Assembly (NCBI GenBank): GCA_030840615.1
Contig: JAVEEE010000082.1
Span: forward strand, 1 to 11,793
Reading direction: 5' to 3'
Source: Frankiaceae bacterium
Lineage (GTDB): Bacteria > Actinomycetota > Actinomycetes > JAFAQI01
Length of the DNA: 11,793 nt
Within the stretch, counting starts at the first letter, position 1. The number at the start of each line of letters is the position of its first letter. Of the stretch, positions 6,478-11,793 are shown in pieces. The notes below the pieces were generated by a model that was given only the letters and a program-made list of their open reading frames with translations, searched no databases and was not told the DNA's origin. The position numbers and the translations under genes are program-made.

Positions 6478-7347
6478 ATGAGGTCGTCGACGTTCGCCCA
6501 GGAAGTCACGCAGTGGTACGCCGTTGCCGCCCGCGAGCTGCCCTGGCGCGACGGGGCGACGACCCCCTGGGGCGTCCTGGTCAGTGAGGCGATGCTGCAA
6601 CAGACGCCGGTCGCGCGCGTGCTCCCCGTGTGGGAGACCTGGATGGCGCGGTGGCCGACGGCCGCGATGCTCGCCGCACAAGCACCCGGCGAAGCGGTGC
6701 GCGCCTGGGGTCGCCTCGGCTACCCGCGACGCGCCCTTCGCCTCCACCGTTCAGCCGTCGCGATCGTCGAGCGGCACGACGGTGAAGTGCCCGCCTCCAT
6801 CGAAGATCTGCGGGCGCTACCCGGGGTGGGCGACTACACCGCGGCGGCGGTGGCAGCGTTCGCCTTCGGCGTCCGGGTGCCGGTGCTCGACACCAACGTC
6901 CGGCGAGTGCATGCCCGGGTGTTCGACGGGGAGCCCGACGCGACGAACGGCGCGCCGACTGTCCGTGAGCGGGCCGCGGCTCTCGATCGGTTGCCGCTCG
7001 TCGACGCACCGAAAGTCAGCATCGCGGTCATGGAGCTCGGTGCGCTGGTGTGCACGTCGCGGGCGCCGCGCTGCGAAGCGTGTCCGGTCGCCCCCCGCTG
7101 CGGGTGGCTCGCCGCTGGCCGACCGGCGCCGACGGGTGCCCGGCGAAGCCAGACCTATGCGGGCACCGACCGCCAGGCACGCGGTCGATTGCTCGCCGTA
7201 CTCCGTGATTCTCCGGACCCGGTCGATCGTCATGCCCTGGATGTCGTCTGGGCCGATGACCCGCAGCGCGCGCGAGCTCTCGACGGGCTCGTCGCGGACG
7301 GGCTCGTCGAACCATTGGCCGACGGTCGCTACCGGTTGCCGGCGTGA
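6478..7347 (+). CDS. mutY: A/G-specific adenine DNA glycosylase MutY
   Basis: MutY removes adenine mispaired with 8-oxoguanine, preventing G:C to T:A mutations. The 289-aa protein has the helix-hairpin-helix glycosylase core: catalytic Glu E37 in LVSEAMLQQTPVARV, the hairpin LPGVGDYTAAAV (114-125) with Y120, and catalytic Asp D138 in VLDTNVRRVHARV. The 4Fe-4S cluster ligands follow the C-x6-C-x2-C-x5-C pattern at C192, C199, C202 and C208. The C-terminal part (about 215-289) is short and does not show the full NUDIX-like 8-oxoG recognition domain of E. coli MutY (350 aa); the length fits actinobacterial MutY proteins, about 290-305 aa. ATG 6478 is used, with GAGGA at 6463-6467, a slightly long 10-nt spacer. 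It is divergent from the membrane protein gene and its stop overlaps the next start (GTGA, 7344-7347), so the two form an operon. Confidence 0.95.
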   Translation: MRSSTFAQEVTQWYAVAARELPWRDGATTPWGVLVSEAMLQQTPVARVLPVWETWMARWPTAAMLAAQAPGEAVRAWGRLGYPRRALRLHRSAVAIVERHDGEVPASIEDLRALPGVGDYTAAAVAAFAFGVRVPVLDTNVRRVHARVFDGEPDATNGAPTVRERAAALDRLPLVDAPKVSIAVMELGALVCTSRAPRCEACPVAPRCGWLAAGRPAPTGARRSQTYAGTDRQARGRLLAVLRDSPDPVDRHALDVVWADDPQRARALDGLVADGLVEPLADGRYRLPA

Positions 7348-8042
7348 ACGCGAAGTCGACGTTTCACGCGTTTGCGCATCGAGGTGGACGGGCGCACGGC
7401 GCCGACAACACCCTCCCGGCATTCGAGGAGGCGCTCCGCCGCGGGGCGCCCGGCCTCGAGACCGACGCATGGCTCACAGCGGACGGAGTCGTCGTCCTGG
7501 ACCACGACGGCGTGCACCGGACGGCGAAGCGCCGGCACAAACCGATGGCGCAGGTAGGACGCGACGAGCTGCCGGCACATGTGCCGACCTTAGACGCGCT
7601 CTATGCCGCGTGCGGGACGGACTTCGACCTCGCCATCGACGTCCGCATTCCTGAGGTCGCCGCTGCCGTGATCGAAGTGTCCCGACGACATGACGCGACG
7701 TCGCGGCTGTGGCTCGTCGGTGGCGCGCCGGCGCTGCTGACGAGCTGGCTCGCTCTCGAGCACGGTGGCCACCTGGTGTTGTCGATCCGGCTGTTCGAGC
7801 GACGGATGGACGTCGCTCGAGCGGCGCGGCAAGCCGGCGCGACGGCTCTGAACATGCGCTGGCCATGGTGGACCCGGTCGTTCGTGCGCGAGGTGCACGA
7901 TGCAGGGCTGCTCGCGTTCGGCTACGACGTGCAGCGCGAGTGGACGATGCGGCACTGCCTGAAGCTGGGGCTCGACGGCATCTTCAGCGACCACGTCGAC
8001 CGCATGGCCGCACTGCTGGATGCGACCACCCGCGAGCCCTGA
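7344..8042 (+). CDS. Glycerophosphodiester phosphodiesterase family protein
   Basis: The family hydrolyses glycerophosphodiesters to glycerol-3-phosphate and an alcohol, in phospholipid turnover. The 232-aa protein forms a single TIM-barrel domain with the entry motif AHRGGRAHGADNTLPAFEEA (11-30; HRGG with DNT in place of ENT), the metal-ligand pair E39/D41 in LETDAWLTADGVVVLDHDG, and H54/D55 as the second catalytic His with its Asp. The later segment that is usually IEIK reads IDVR (98-101), so the third metal ligand would be D99 rather than Glu. The barrel ends with the expected GLLAFGYDVQRE and LGLDGIFSDHVDRM strands. No signal peptide is seen, so it is probably cytoplasmic. The GTG start overlaps the mutY stop by 4 nt and has no strong ribosome site, so translation is probably coupled. 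The substrate is uncertain. It converges on clpC, with 6 nt between the stops. Confidence 0.88.
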   Translation: MNAKSTFHAFAHRGGRAHGADNTLPAFEEALRRGAPGLETDAWLTADGVVVLDHDGVHRTAKRRHKPMAQVGRDELPAHVPTLDALYAACGTDFDLAIDVRIPEVAAAVIEVSRRHDATSRLWLVGGAPALLTSWLALEHGGHLVLSIRLFERRMDVARAARQAGATALNMRWPWWTRSFVREVHDAGLLAFGYDVQREWTMRHCLKLGLDGIFSDHVDRMAALLDATTREP

Positions 8043-8050
8043 GCGGGCTC
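8034..8050. terminator. Short GC hairpin spanning both convergent stop codons
   Basis: GAGCCC (8034-8039) and GGGCTC (8045-8050) form a perfect 6-bp stem with a 5-nt loop. It covers the stop codons of the phosphodiesterase gene and of clpC, which converge here. No T-tract follows on either strand, so this is at best an actinobacterial-type hairpin that could work in both directions. Confidence 0.35.
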
Positions 8051-10580
8051 ATGCCTCCGGCGTTGCAGGTTCCTCGGTCGAGGCGGCTGCCGCCACCGGC
8101 AGGGCATCGGGCGCGATCGGCTTGGTCTCCCCGCGGAAGACGAACCGCTGCTGACCCTCGTTGTCCGGGTCGTCCTCGACGTCGGCAACCACGATCTGGC
8201 CCGCGGTGAGCTCTCCGTAGAGGATCTTCTCGGACAAGATGTCCTCGATCTCGCGCTGGATCGTGCGACGCAACGGCCGTGCACCCAGAACGGGGTCGTA
8301 ACCCTTCTTCGCCAAAAGCTTCTTGCCCTCGGACGTGAGCTCGATTGCCATGTCCCGGTTCTTCATCTGCACGTCGACCCGGCTGATCATGAGGTCGACG
8401 ATCTCGACAATGTTCTCCTCGGTCAGCTGGTGGAACACGATCGTGTCGTCGACACGGTTGAGGAACTCCGGCCGGAAGTGCTGCTTGAGCTCGTCCTGGA
8501 CCTTGGTCTTCATCCGCTCGTAGGACGTCGCGTCGGTCTGCTCCCCGGCGAAGCCGAGGTTGATGCCCTTCGCGATGTCACGGGTGCCGAGGTTGGTCGT
8601 CATGATGATGACCGTGTTCTTGAAGTCGACCGTTCGACCCTGCGAGTCGGTGAGCCGACCGTCTTCCAACACCTGCAGCAGCGTGTTGAACACGTCCGGG
8701 TGCGCCTTCTCGACCTCGTCGAACAGCACGACCGAGAACGGCTTGCGTCGCACTCGCTCGGTGAGCTGGCCGCCCTCTTCGTAGCCGACGTAGCCGGGCG
8801 GTGATCCGACCAGCCGCGAGACCGTGTGCTTCTCCATGAACTCGCTCATGTCGAGCTGGATCAACGCGTCCTCGTCACCGAACAGGAACTCGGCGAGCGT
8901 CTTGGACAGCTCGGTCTTCCCGACGCCCGAGGGGCCGGCGAAGATGAACGACCCGCCCGGCCGCTTGGGGTCCTTGAGACCGGCCCGGGTGCGCCGGATC
9001 GCCTGCGAGACCGCCTTGACCGCCTGCTCCTGGCCGATGACGCGCCGGTGCAGCTCGTCCTCCATGCGCAGCAGCCGTGCCGTCTCTTCCTCGGTGAGCT
9101 TGAAGACCGGGATGCCGGTCCACGTCGCGAGAACCTCGGCGATCTCCTCGTCGGTGACCTCGGCGACGACGTCCATGTCGCCGGCCTTCCACTCCTTCTC
9201 GCGAGTGGCCTTCTCGGCGAGGAGCGTCTTCTCCTTGTCACGCAGCGACGCGGCCTTCTCGAAGTCCTGCGCGTCGATCGCGCTCTCCTTCTCACGGCGC
9301 ACCGAAGCGATCTTCTCGTCGAACTCGCGCAGGTCCGGCGGCGCGGTCATCCGGCGGATGCGCATCCGCGAGCCGGCCTCGTCGATGAGGTCGATCGCCT
9401 TGTCCGGCAGGAAGCGGTCGGAGATGTAACGGTCGGCGAGAGTCGCCGCGGCGACCAGCGCGCTGTCGGTGATCGAGACGCGGTGGTGCGACTCGTAACG
9501 GTCGCGCAGGCCCTTGAGGATCTCGATGGTGTGGGCGAGCGAAGGCTCACCGACCTGGATCGGCTGGAACCGCCGCTCGAGCGCGGCATCCTTTTCGAGG
9601 TGCTTGCGGTACTCGTCGAGAGTGGTCGCGCCGATCGTCTGCAGCTCGCCACGGGCCAGCATCGGCTTGAGGATCGACGCGGCGTCGATCGCACCTTCGG
9701 CAGCACCCGCACCGACGAGTGTGTGGATCTCGTCGATGAAAAGAATGATGTCTCCCCGGGTGCGGATCTCCTTCAGGACCTTCTTGAGCCGCTCCTCGAA
9801 GTCGCCTCGATACCTACTCCCCGCGACCAGCGCGCCGAGGTCGAGCGTGTAGAGCTGCTTGTCCTTGAGGTTCTCCGGCACCTCGCCCTTGACGATGCCC
9901 TGCGCGAGACCTTCGACGACCGCTGTCTTGCCGACACCGGGCTCGCCGATGAGGACCGGGTTGTTCTTCGTACGGCGTGACAGAACCTGCATCACGCGCT
10001 CGATCTCCTTCTCGCGCCCGATGACCGGGTCGAGCTTGTTCTCGCGCGCCGCCTGGGTGAGGTTGCGGCCGAACTGGTCGAGCACGAGCGACGTCGACGG
10101 AGCGCCTTCGCCACCGGGGCCGGCGGCCTGCGGCTCCTTGCCCTGGTAGCCGGACAGCAGCTGGATGACCTGCTGGCGGACCCGGTTGAGGTCGGCGCCG
10201 AGCTTGACCAGCACCTGGGCGGCGACGCCTTCGCCTTCACGGATCAGACCCAGCAGGATGTGCTCGGTCCCGATGTAGTTGTGACCGAGCTGCAGCGCCT
10301 CGCGCAACGAAAGCTCCAGCACCTTCTTCGCCCGCGGCGTGAAGGGGATATGACCGCTCGGTGCCTGCTGGCCCTGGCCGATGATCTCCTCGACCTGCTG
10401 GCGCACGCCTTCGAGCGAGATGCCCAAGGACTCAAGCGCCTTTGCCGCGACGCCTTCGCCTTCATGAATCAAGCCGAGCAGGATGTGCTCGGTCCCGATG
10501 TAGTTGTGGTTAAGCATCCTGGCCTCTTCCTGGGCCAGGACGACGACGCGCCGCGCGCGGTCGGTAAAGCGTTCGAACAT
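8049..10580 (-). CDS. clpC: AAA+ protein unfoldase ClpC, partner of ClpP
   Basis: ClpC unfolds substrate proteins with ATP and feeds them to the ClpP protease. The 843-aa protein matches mycobacterial ClpC1 in length and layout. The N-domain (1-145) has two Clp repeats, each with NYIGTEHILLGLI (26-38 and 101-113). The first AAA+ domain has Walker A GEPGVGKT (212-219) and Walker B LFIDE (280-284). The middle domain with a UVR-like coiled segment spans about 418-465, where adaptor proteins act in the family. The second AAA+ domain has Walker A GPSGVGKT (549-556), Walker B VVLFDE (617-622) and sensor/arginine region FLNRVDD (706-712). GINLGF (672-677) is the expected ClpP-docking loop, which separates it from the disaggregase ClpB. 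The tail from about 818 is low-complexity, Ala/Pro/Glu-rich. ATG 10580 has GAGGAG (complement of 10586-10591) with a 5-nt spacer. It lies 206 nt downstream of lsr2 on the same strand. Confidence 0.98.
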   Translation of the reverse strand: MFERFTDRARRVVVLAQEEARMLNHNYIGTEHILLGLIHEGEGVAAKALESLGISLEGVRQQVEEIIGQGQQAPSGHIPFTPRAKKVLELSLREALQLGHNYIGTEHILLGLIREGEGVAAQVLVKLGADLNRVRQQVIQLLSGYQGKEPQAAGPGGEGAPSTSLVLDQFGRNLTQAARENKLDPVIGREKEIERVMQVLSRRTKNNPVLIGEPGVGKTAVVEGLAQGIVKGEVPENLKDKQLYTLDLGALVAGSRYRGDFEERLKKVLKEIRTRGDIILFIDEIHTLVGAGAAEGAIDAASILKPMLARGELQTIGATTLDEYRKHLEKDAALERRFQPIQVGEPSLAHTIEILKGLRDRYESHHRVSITDSALVAAATLADRYISDRFLPDKAIDLIDEAGSRMRIRRMTAPPDLREFDEKIASVRREKESAIDAQDFEKAASLRDKEKTLLAEKATREKEWKAGDMDVVAEVTDEEIAEVLATWTGIPVFKLTEEETARLLRMEDELHRRVIGQEQAVKAVSQAIRRTRAGLKDPKRPGGSFIFAGPSGVGKTELSKTLAEFLFGDEDALIQLDMSEFMEKHTVSRLVGSPPGYVGYEEGGQLTERVRRKPFSVVLFDEVEKAHPDVFNTLLQVLEDGRLTDSQGRTVDFKNTVIIMTTNLGTRDIAKGINLGFAGEQTDATSYERMKTKVQDELKQHFRPEFLNRVDDTIVFHQLTEENIVEIVDLMISRVDVQMKNRDMAIELTSEGKKLLAKKGYDPVLGARPLRRTIQREIEDILSEKILYGELTAGQIVVADVEDDPDNEGQQRFVFRGETKPIAPDALPVAAAASTEEPATPEA
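10252..10508 (-). repeat. Near-identical internal DNA repeat in the ClpC N-domain
   Basis: The two Clp repeats share a 32-nt block with no mismatch (10252-10283 and 10477-10508), and an 18-nt block also matches (10222-10239 and 10447-10464). Both pairs are offset by 225 nt, that is 75 codons. The 32-nt block encodes the NYIGTEHILL region in each copy. The surrounding bases differ. Confidence 0.85.
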
Positions 10581-10633
10581 GCTCGCTCCTCAGCGGAAGC
10601 GGTGTCGAAGACCCGTGTGGTCCCCGTCACCGC

Positions 10634-10639
10634 ATGCTA
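10634..10639 (-). promoter_or_regulatory. Candidate housekeeping -10 hexamer for clpC
   Basis: TAGCAT on the minus strand fits TANNNT and would give a leader of roughly 45 nt before the clpC start. The region 17-19 nt upstream has no good match to TTGACA, so support is weak. Confidence 0.2.
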
Positions 10640-10728
10640 GCCCCGTCCTCCGGCGCCATCACAGATTGCGACGTTCCCGTGACCTGACTGGTTCATCGGC
10701 CGTTGGATCGGAAAACTCCATCAGACAG

Positions 10729-10755
10729 AACGCTGCCGCCGGTTCGGTGGATTCC
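10729..10755 (-). promoter_or_regulatory. Candidate sigma-R/sigma-H type promoter for clpC
   Basis: On the minus strand GGAAT (complement of 10751-10755) is separated by 19 nt from GTT (complement of 10729-10731). This matches the GGAAT-N18/19-GTT pattern I recall for the thiol-oxidative/heat stress sigma factors SigR of Streptomyces and SigH of corynebacteria and mycobacteria. clpC belongs to these regulons in other actinobacteria. The motif is short, so chance occurrence is possible; the position next to a ClgR-like site adds some weight. The transcript leader would be about 140 nt. Confidence 0.4.
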
Positions 10756-10762
10756 AGGGTTG

Positions 10763-10776
10763 CGCCAAGAGCGAAC
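10763..10776. promoter_or_regulatory. Candidate ClgR operator upstream of clpC
   Basis: The plus strand reads CGCCAAGAGCGAAC. It fits every position of the right 14 symbols, CGCYNANRGCGWWS, of the ClgR consensus I recall from Corynebacterium glutamicum (WNNWCGCYNANRGCGWWS); the left W positions are not met. ClgR activates clpC and clpP genes in actinobacteria. The site lies between the lsr2 stop and the candidate stress promoter, 7 nt upstream of its GGAAT box, where an activator would be expected. Confidence 0.45.
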
Positions 10777-10786
10777 GAAACGCCCG

Positions 10787-11140
10787 TCAGCGGTGGGCGG
10801 CGGCGTACTTCTCGGCGAGCTCGGCGGGCACCCGACCCCGCTCCGGCACCGCGAGACCCTGACCGCGCGCCCATTCACGAATTTTCGCGGCCTCGCCCGA
10901 ACCCCCGCGTCGACTCCGCCGACGCCCGCCGGCCGACGAACGGCTCGCCCCGCCGCGACCGGTCGCCCGGCTAGCGGCCCCTATGTAACGGGCGAAGCCG
11001 TCCCGAAGTTCGCGACCGTGCTGCTCGCAGACATCGATCTCATAGCTCGACCCGTCGAGCCCGAAGGTGATGGTCTCGGTGCCAGGAGTTTCGTTGTCAT
11101 GCACGTCACACACGAGAATTACCTGAACGCGCTGCGCCAT
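10787..11140 (-). CDS. lsr2: Lsr2 nucleoid-associated DNA-bridging protein, variant with CxxH pairs
   Basis: Lsr2 binds the minor groove of AT-rich DNA, bridges it and silences transferred genes, as H-NS does in enterobacteria. The 117-aa protein matches the family (112 aa in M. tuberculosis). The N-terminal dimerisation domain (1-56) has the TETITFGLDGSSYEIDV core. A basic Gly/Arg/Ser linker spans about 58-82. The C-terminal DNA-binding domain (about 83-117) has KIREWARGQGL and the AT-hook-like RGR at 101-103 in PERGRVPAEL. The start is ATG 11140: the family begins here and GGGAG (complement of 11147-11151) lies 6 nt upstream. A longer reading frame upstream has no family similarity. Unlike M. 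tuberculosis Lsr2, the N-domain contains C11-x2-H14 and C38-x2-H41, a possible metal site. clpC follows on the same strand; lsr2-clpC adjacency is conserved in actinobacteria. Confidence 0.94.
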   Translation of the reverse strand: MAQRVQVILVCDVHDNETPGTETITFGLDGSSYEIDVCEQHGRELRDGFARYIGAASRATGRGGASRSSAGGRRRSRRGGSGEAAKIREWARGQGLAVPERGRVPAELAEKYAAAHR

Positions 11141-11178
11141 TTGCTGCTCCCTTTTCGCATCGACCGACCGCGACGAGT

Positions 11179-11196
11179 GAAATCGAAATCGGAATT
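11179..11196. repeat. AT-rich tandem hexamers in the lsr2 leader
   Basis: Three adjacent hexamers, GAAATC, GAAATC and GGAATT, occur just downstream of the candidate lsr2 promoter. By direct count, 11181-11240 has 30 G/C of 60 (50 percent), clearly below the neighbouring coding DNA. AT-rich patches are what Lsr2 binds, so this could be an autoregulatory site (inference). Confidence 0.4.
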
Positions 11197-11203
11197 GCCG
11201 CCG

Positions 11204-11232
11204 AGGGTAATTCATCGGTATTACCGCGACAA
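11204..11232 (-). promoter_or_regulatory. Candidate lsr2 promoter
   Basis: On the minus strand TTGTCG (complement of 11227-11232) and TACCCT (complement of 11204-11209) are spaced by exactly 17 nt. They match TTGACA at 4 of 6 and TATAAT at 3 of 6 positions, acceptable for a high-GC actinomycete. The leader to the lsr2 ATG would be near 57 nt. Confidence 0.35.
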
Positions 11233-11242
11233 ACCGAGCAGG

Positions 11243-11260
11243 GTCGGGCTTTTGCCCGGC
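11243..11260. repeat. Hairpin-forming inverted repeat in the lsr2/cyclase divergent region
   Basis: CGGGC and GCCCG (11245-11249 and 11254-11258) enclose TTTT; with a G-C and a T/G pair outside, the stem can extend to 7 pairs. It lies just upstream of the candidate lsr2 -35 element, in the 200-nt region (11141-11340) between divergent lsr2 and the cyclase gene. The same region holds a perfect 12-bp palindrome GCGCGGCCGCGC (11292-11303) next to a TACGCT hexamer (11306-11311). Function unknown. Confidence 0.4.
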
Positions 11261-11340
11261 CCGCCCGCATTCGGCGAACTTCGCGCGCATCGCGCGGCCG
11301 CGCCATACGCTGACGACGGACGACCAGCCAGGGAGCTCGG

Positions 11341-11793
11341 ATGCCTATCTGCGGTGCATGTCAGGCGGACAACGCCGACGCCGCAAAGTTCTGCTCTTCG
11401 TGCGGAACCGCGCTCGCGCGCCGCTGCGTCGGGTGCGGCGCAGCAGTCACGGGTCGCTTCTGCAGCGAGTGCGGCACGTCGGCCGACGCCGCGACTGCCC
11501 GTCCCGCCGCCGCCGTCGAACTCTCCCCCGACGCTCCCGTGGTCCAGACGGAGCGCCGCATCACTTCAGTCTTGTTCGGTGATCTGGTGGGGTTCACCAC
11601 GCTGTCGGAGTCGCTCGACACGGATGACGTCCGCGAGCTGCTGTCGCGCTACTTCGGCGTCTGCCGCACGATCGTGGATCGCTACGGCGGCACGGTCGAG
11701 AAGTTCATCGGGGACGCCGTGATGGCGGTCTGGGGTGCGCCCGTTGCGCGCGAGGACGATGCGGAGCGTGCGGTTCGAGCCGCCCTCGACCTC
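11341..11793 (+). CDS. Zinc-ribbon and class III adenylate/guanylate cyclase domain protein (N-terminal part, runs off the window)
   Basis: The 151 visible residues open with a double zinc ribbon: C4/C7 with C18/C21, then C29/C32 with C41/C44, four CxxC pairs in all. An Ala/Pro/Thr-rich stretch (46-70) leads into a class III nucleotidyl cyclase domain from about residue 72. Its first metal Asp is D81 in VLFGDLVGFTTLSE and its second is D125 in EKFIGDAVMAVWGAP; K121 in EKFIGD fits an ATP-specific enzyme, suggesting cAMP as product (inference). There is no signal peptide, so it is probably cytoplasmic. Family members with this N-terminus are often about 1000 aa, with an ATPase and TPR repeats after the cyclase; that part would lie outside the window. 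ATG 11341 has AGGGAG at 11330-11335 with a 5-nt spacer. It is divergent from lsr2. Confidence 0.9.
   Translation, partial: MPICGACQADNADAAKFCSSCGTALARRCVGCGAAVTGRFCSECGTSADAATARPAAAVELSPDAPVVQTERRITSVLFGDLVGFTTLSESLDTDDVRELLSRYFGVCRTIVDRYGGTVEKFIGDAVMAVWGAPVAREDDAERAVRAALDL

Noticed and set aside
6442..6747. N-terminal extension of the envelope protein by 102 residues
   Set aside because: It would lie inside mutY on the opposite strand and has antisense-like composition; the membrane segment is placed normally from GTG 6441.
8826..9980. Long plus-strand open frame opposite clpC
   Set aside because: It is the antisense of the conserved ClpC AAA+ domains; repetitive Leu/Arg/Asp/Val composition and no domain. 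Similar long frames opposite cheR, cheB and sthA were rejected for the same reason.
11141..11290. N-terminal extension of Lsr2 by 50 residues
   Set aside because: The extension is not similar to the family, while ATG 11140 has a good ribosome site and gives the normal length. The extended region also holds the likely promoter.
10703..11722. Plus-strand frame across lsr2 and into the cyclase gene
   Set aside because: It runs antisense to Lsr2 and then in a wrong frame through the zinc-ribbon codons; composition is low-complexity Arg/Ser/Pro.
1..11793. Mobile elements, CRISPR arrays, tRNA or rRNA genes, toxin-antitoxin or defence genes
   Set aside because: I looked for transposase or integrase motifs, regularly spaced repeats, tRNA-like cloverleaf ends and small paired genes and saw none; nearly all of the window is explained by the listed genes.

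Overview
This window is high-GC, densely coded DNA. Many genes start with GTG, 4-nt stop/start overlaps are common, and the gene content includes DisA, Lsr2, ClpC with a UVR-type middle region and an Si-specific transhydrogenase. Together these point to an actinomycete (phylum Actinomycetota). The presence of cheB, cheR and cheW suggests a lineage with a chemosensory system, probably motile. I cannot name a genus.

Layout, left to right. 1-98: leader of disA, with the tail of any upstream gene not resolvable. 99-1190 (+): disA, c-di-AMP synthase. 1254-2669 (+): soluble pyridine nucleotide transhydrogenase of the SthA type. 2682-5721 (-): a tight cheB-cheR-cheW operon, in that order of transcription, with 4-nt overlaps at both junctions. 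5845-6441 (-): small membrane-anchored or lipoprotein-like extracytoplasmic protein. 6478-7347 (+): mutY adenine glycosylase, overlapping by 4 nt a short glycerophosphodiester phosphodiesterase-like gene (7344-8042, +). 8049-10580 (-): clpC AAA+ unfoldase. 10787-11140 (-): lsr2 nucleoid protein. 11341-end (+): N-terminal part of a zinc-ribbon plus class III nucleotidyl cyclase protein, cut by the window edge.

The backbone disA, membrane protein, mutY, clpC, lsr2 follows the order I recall for Mycobacterium tuberculosis (radA-disA-Rv3587c-...-mutY-...-clpC1-lsr2). Against that backbone, sthA and the cheBRW cassette sit between disA and the membrane protein, and the phosphodiesterase gene sits behind mutY. 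This comparison is from memory and not from a search.

No mobile element, CRISPR array, tRNA or rRNA is visible, and I do not see a clearly new multi-gene system. The most interesting items are smaller: an Lsr2 whose N-domain carries a CxxH/CxxH quartet that could bind zinc; a candidate ClgR operator next to a candidate sigma-R/sigma-H promoter in front of clpC; a remodelled, one-residue-shorter redox loop in the transhydrogenase; a cheBRW cassette with no cheA or receptor and with a CheR-TPR fusion; and a likely leaderless promoter for the membrane protein gene.
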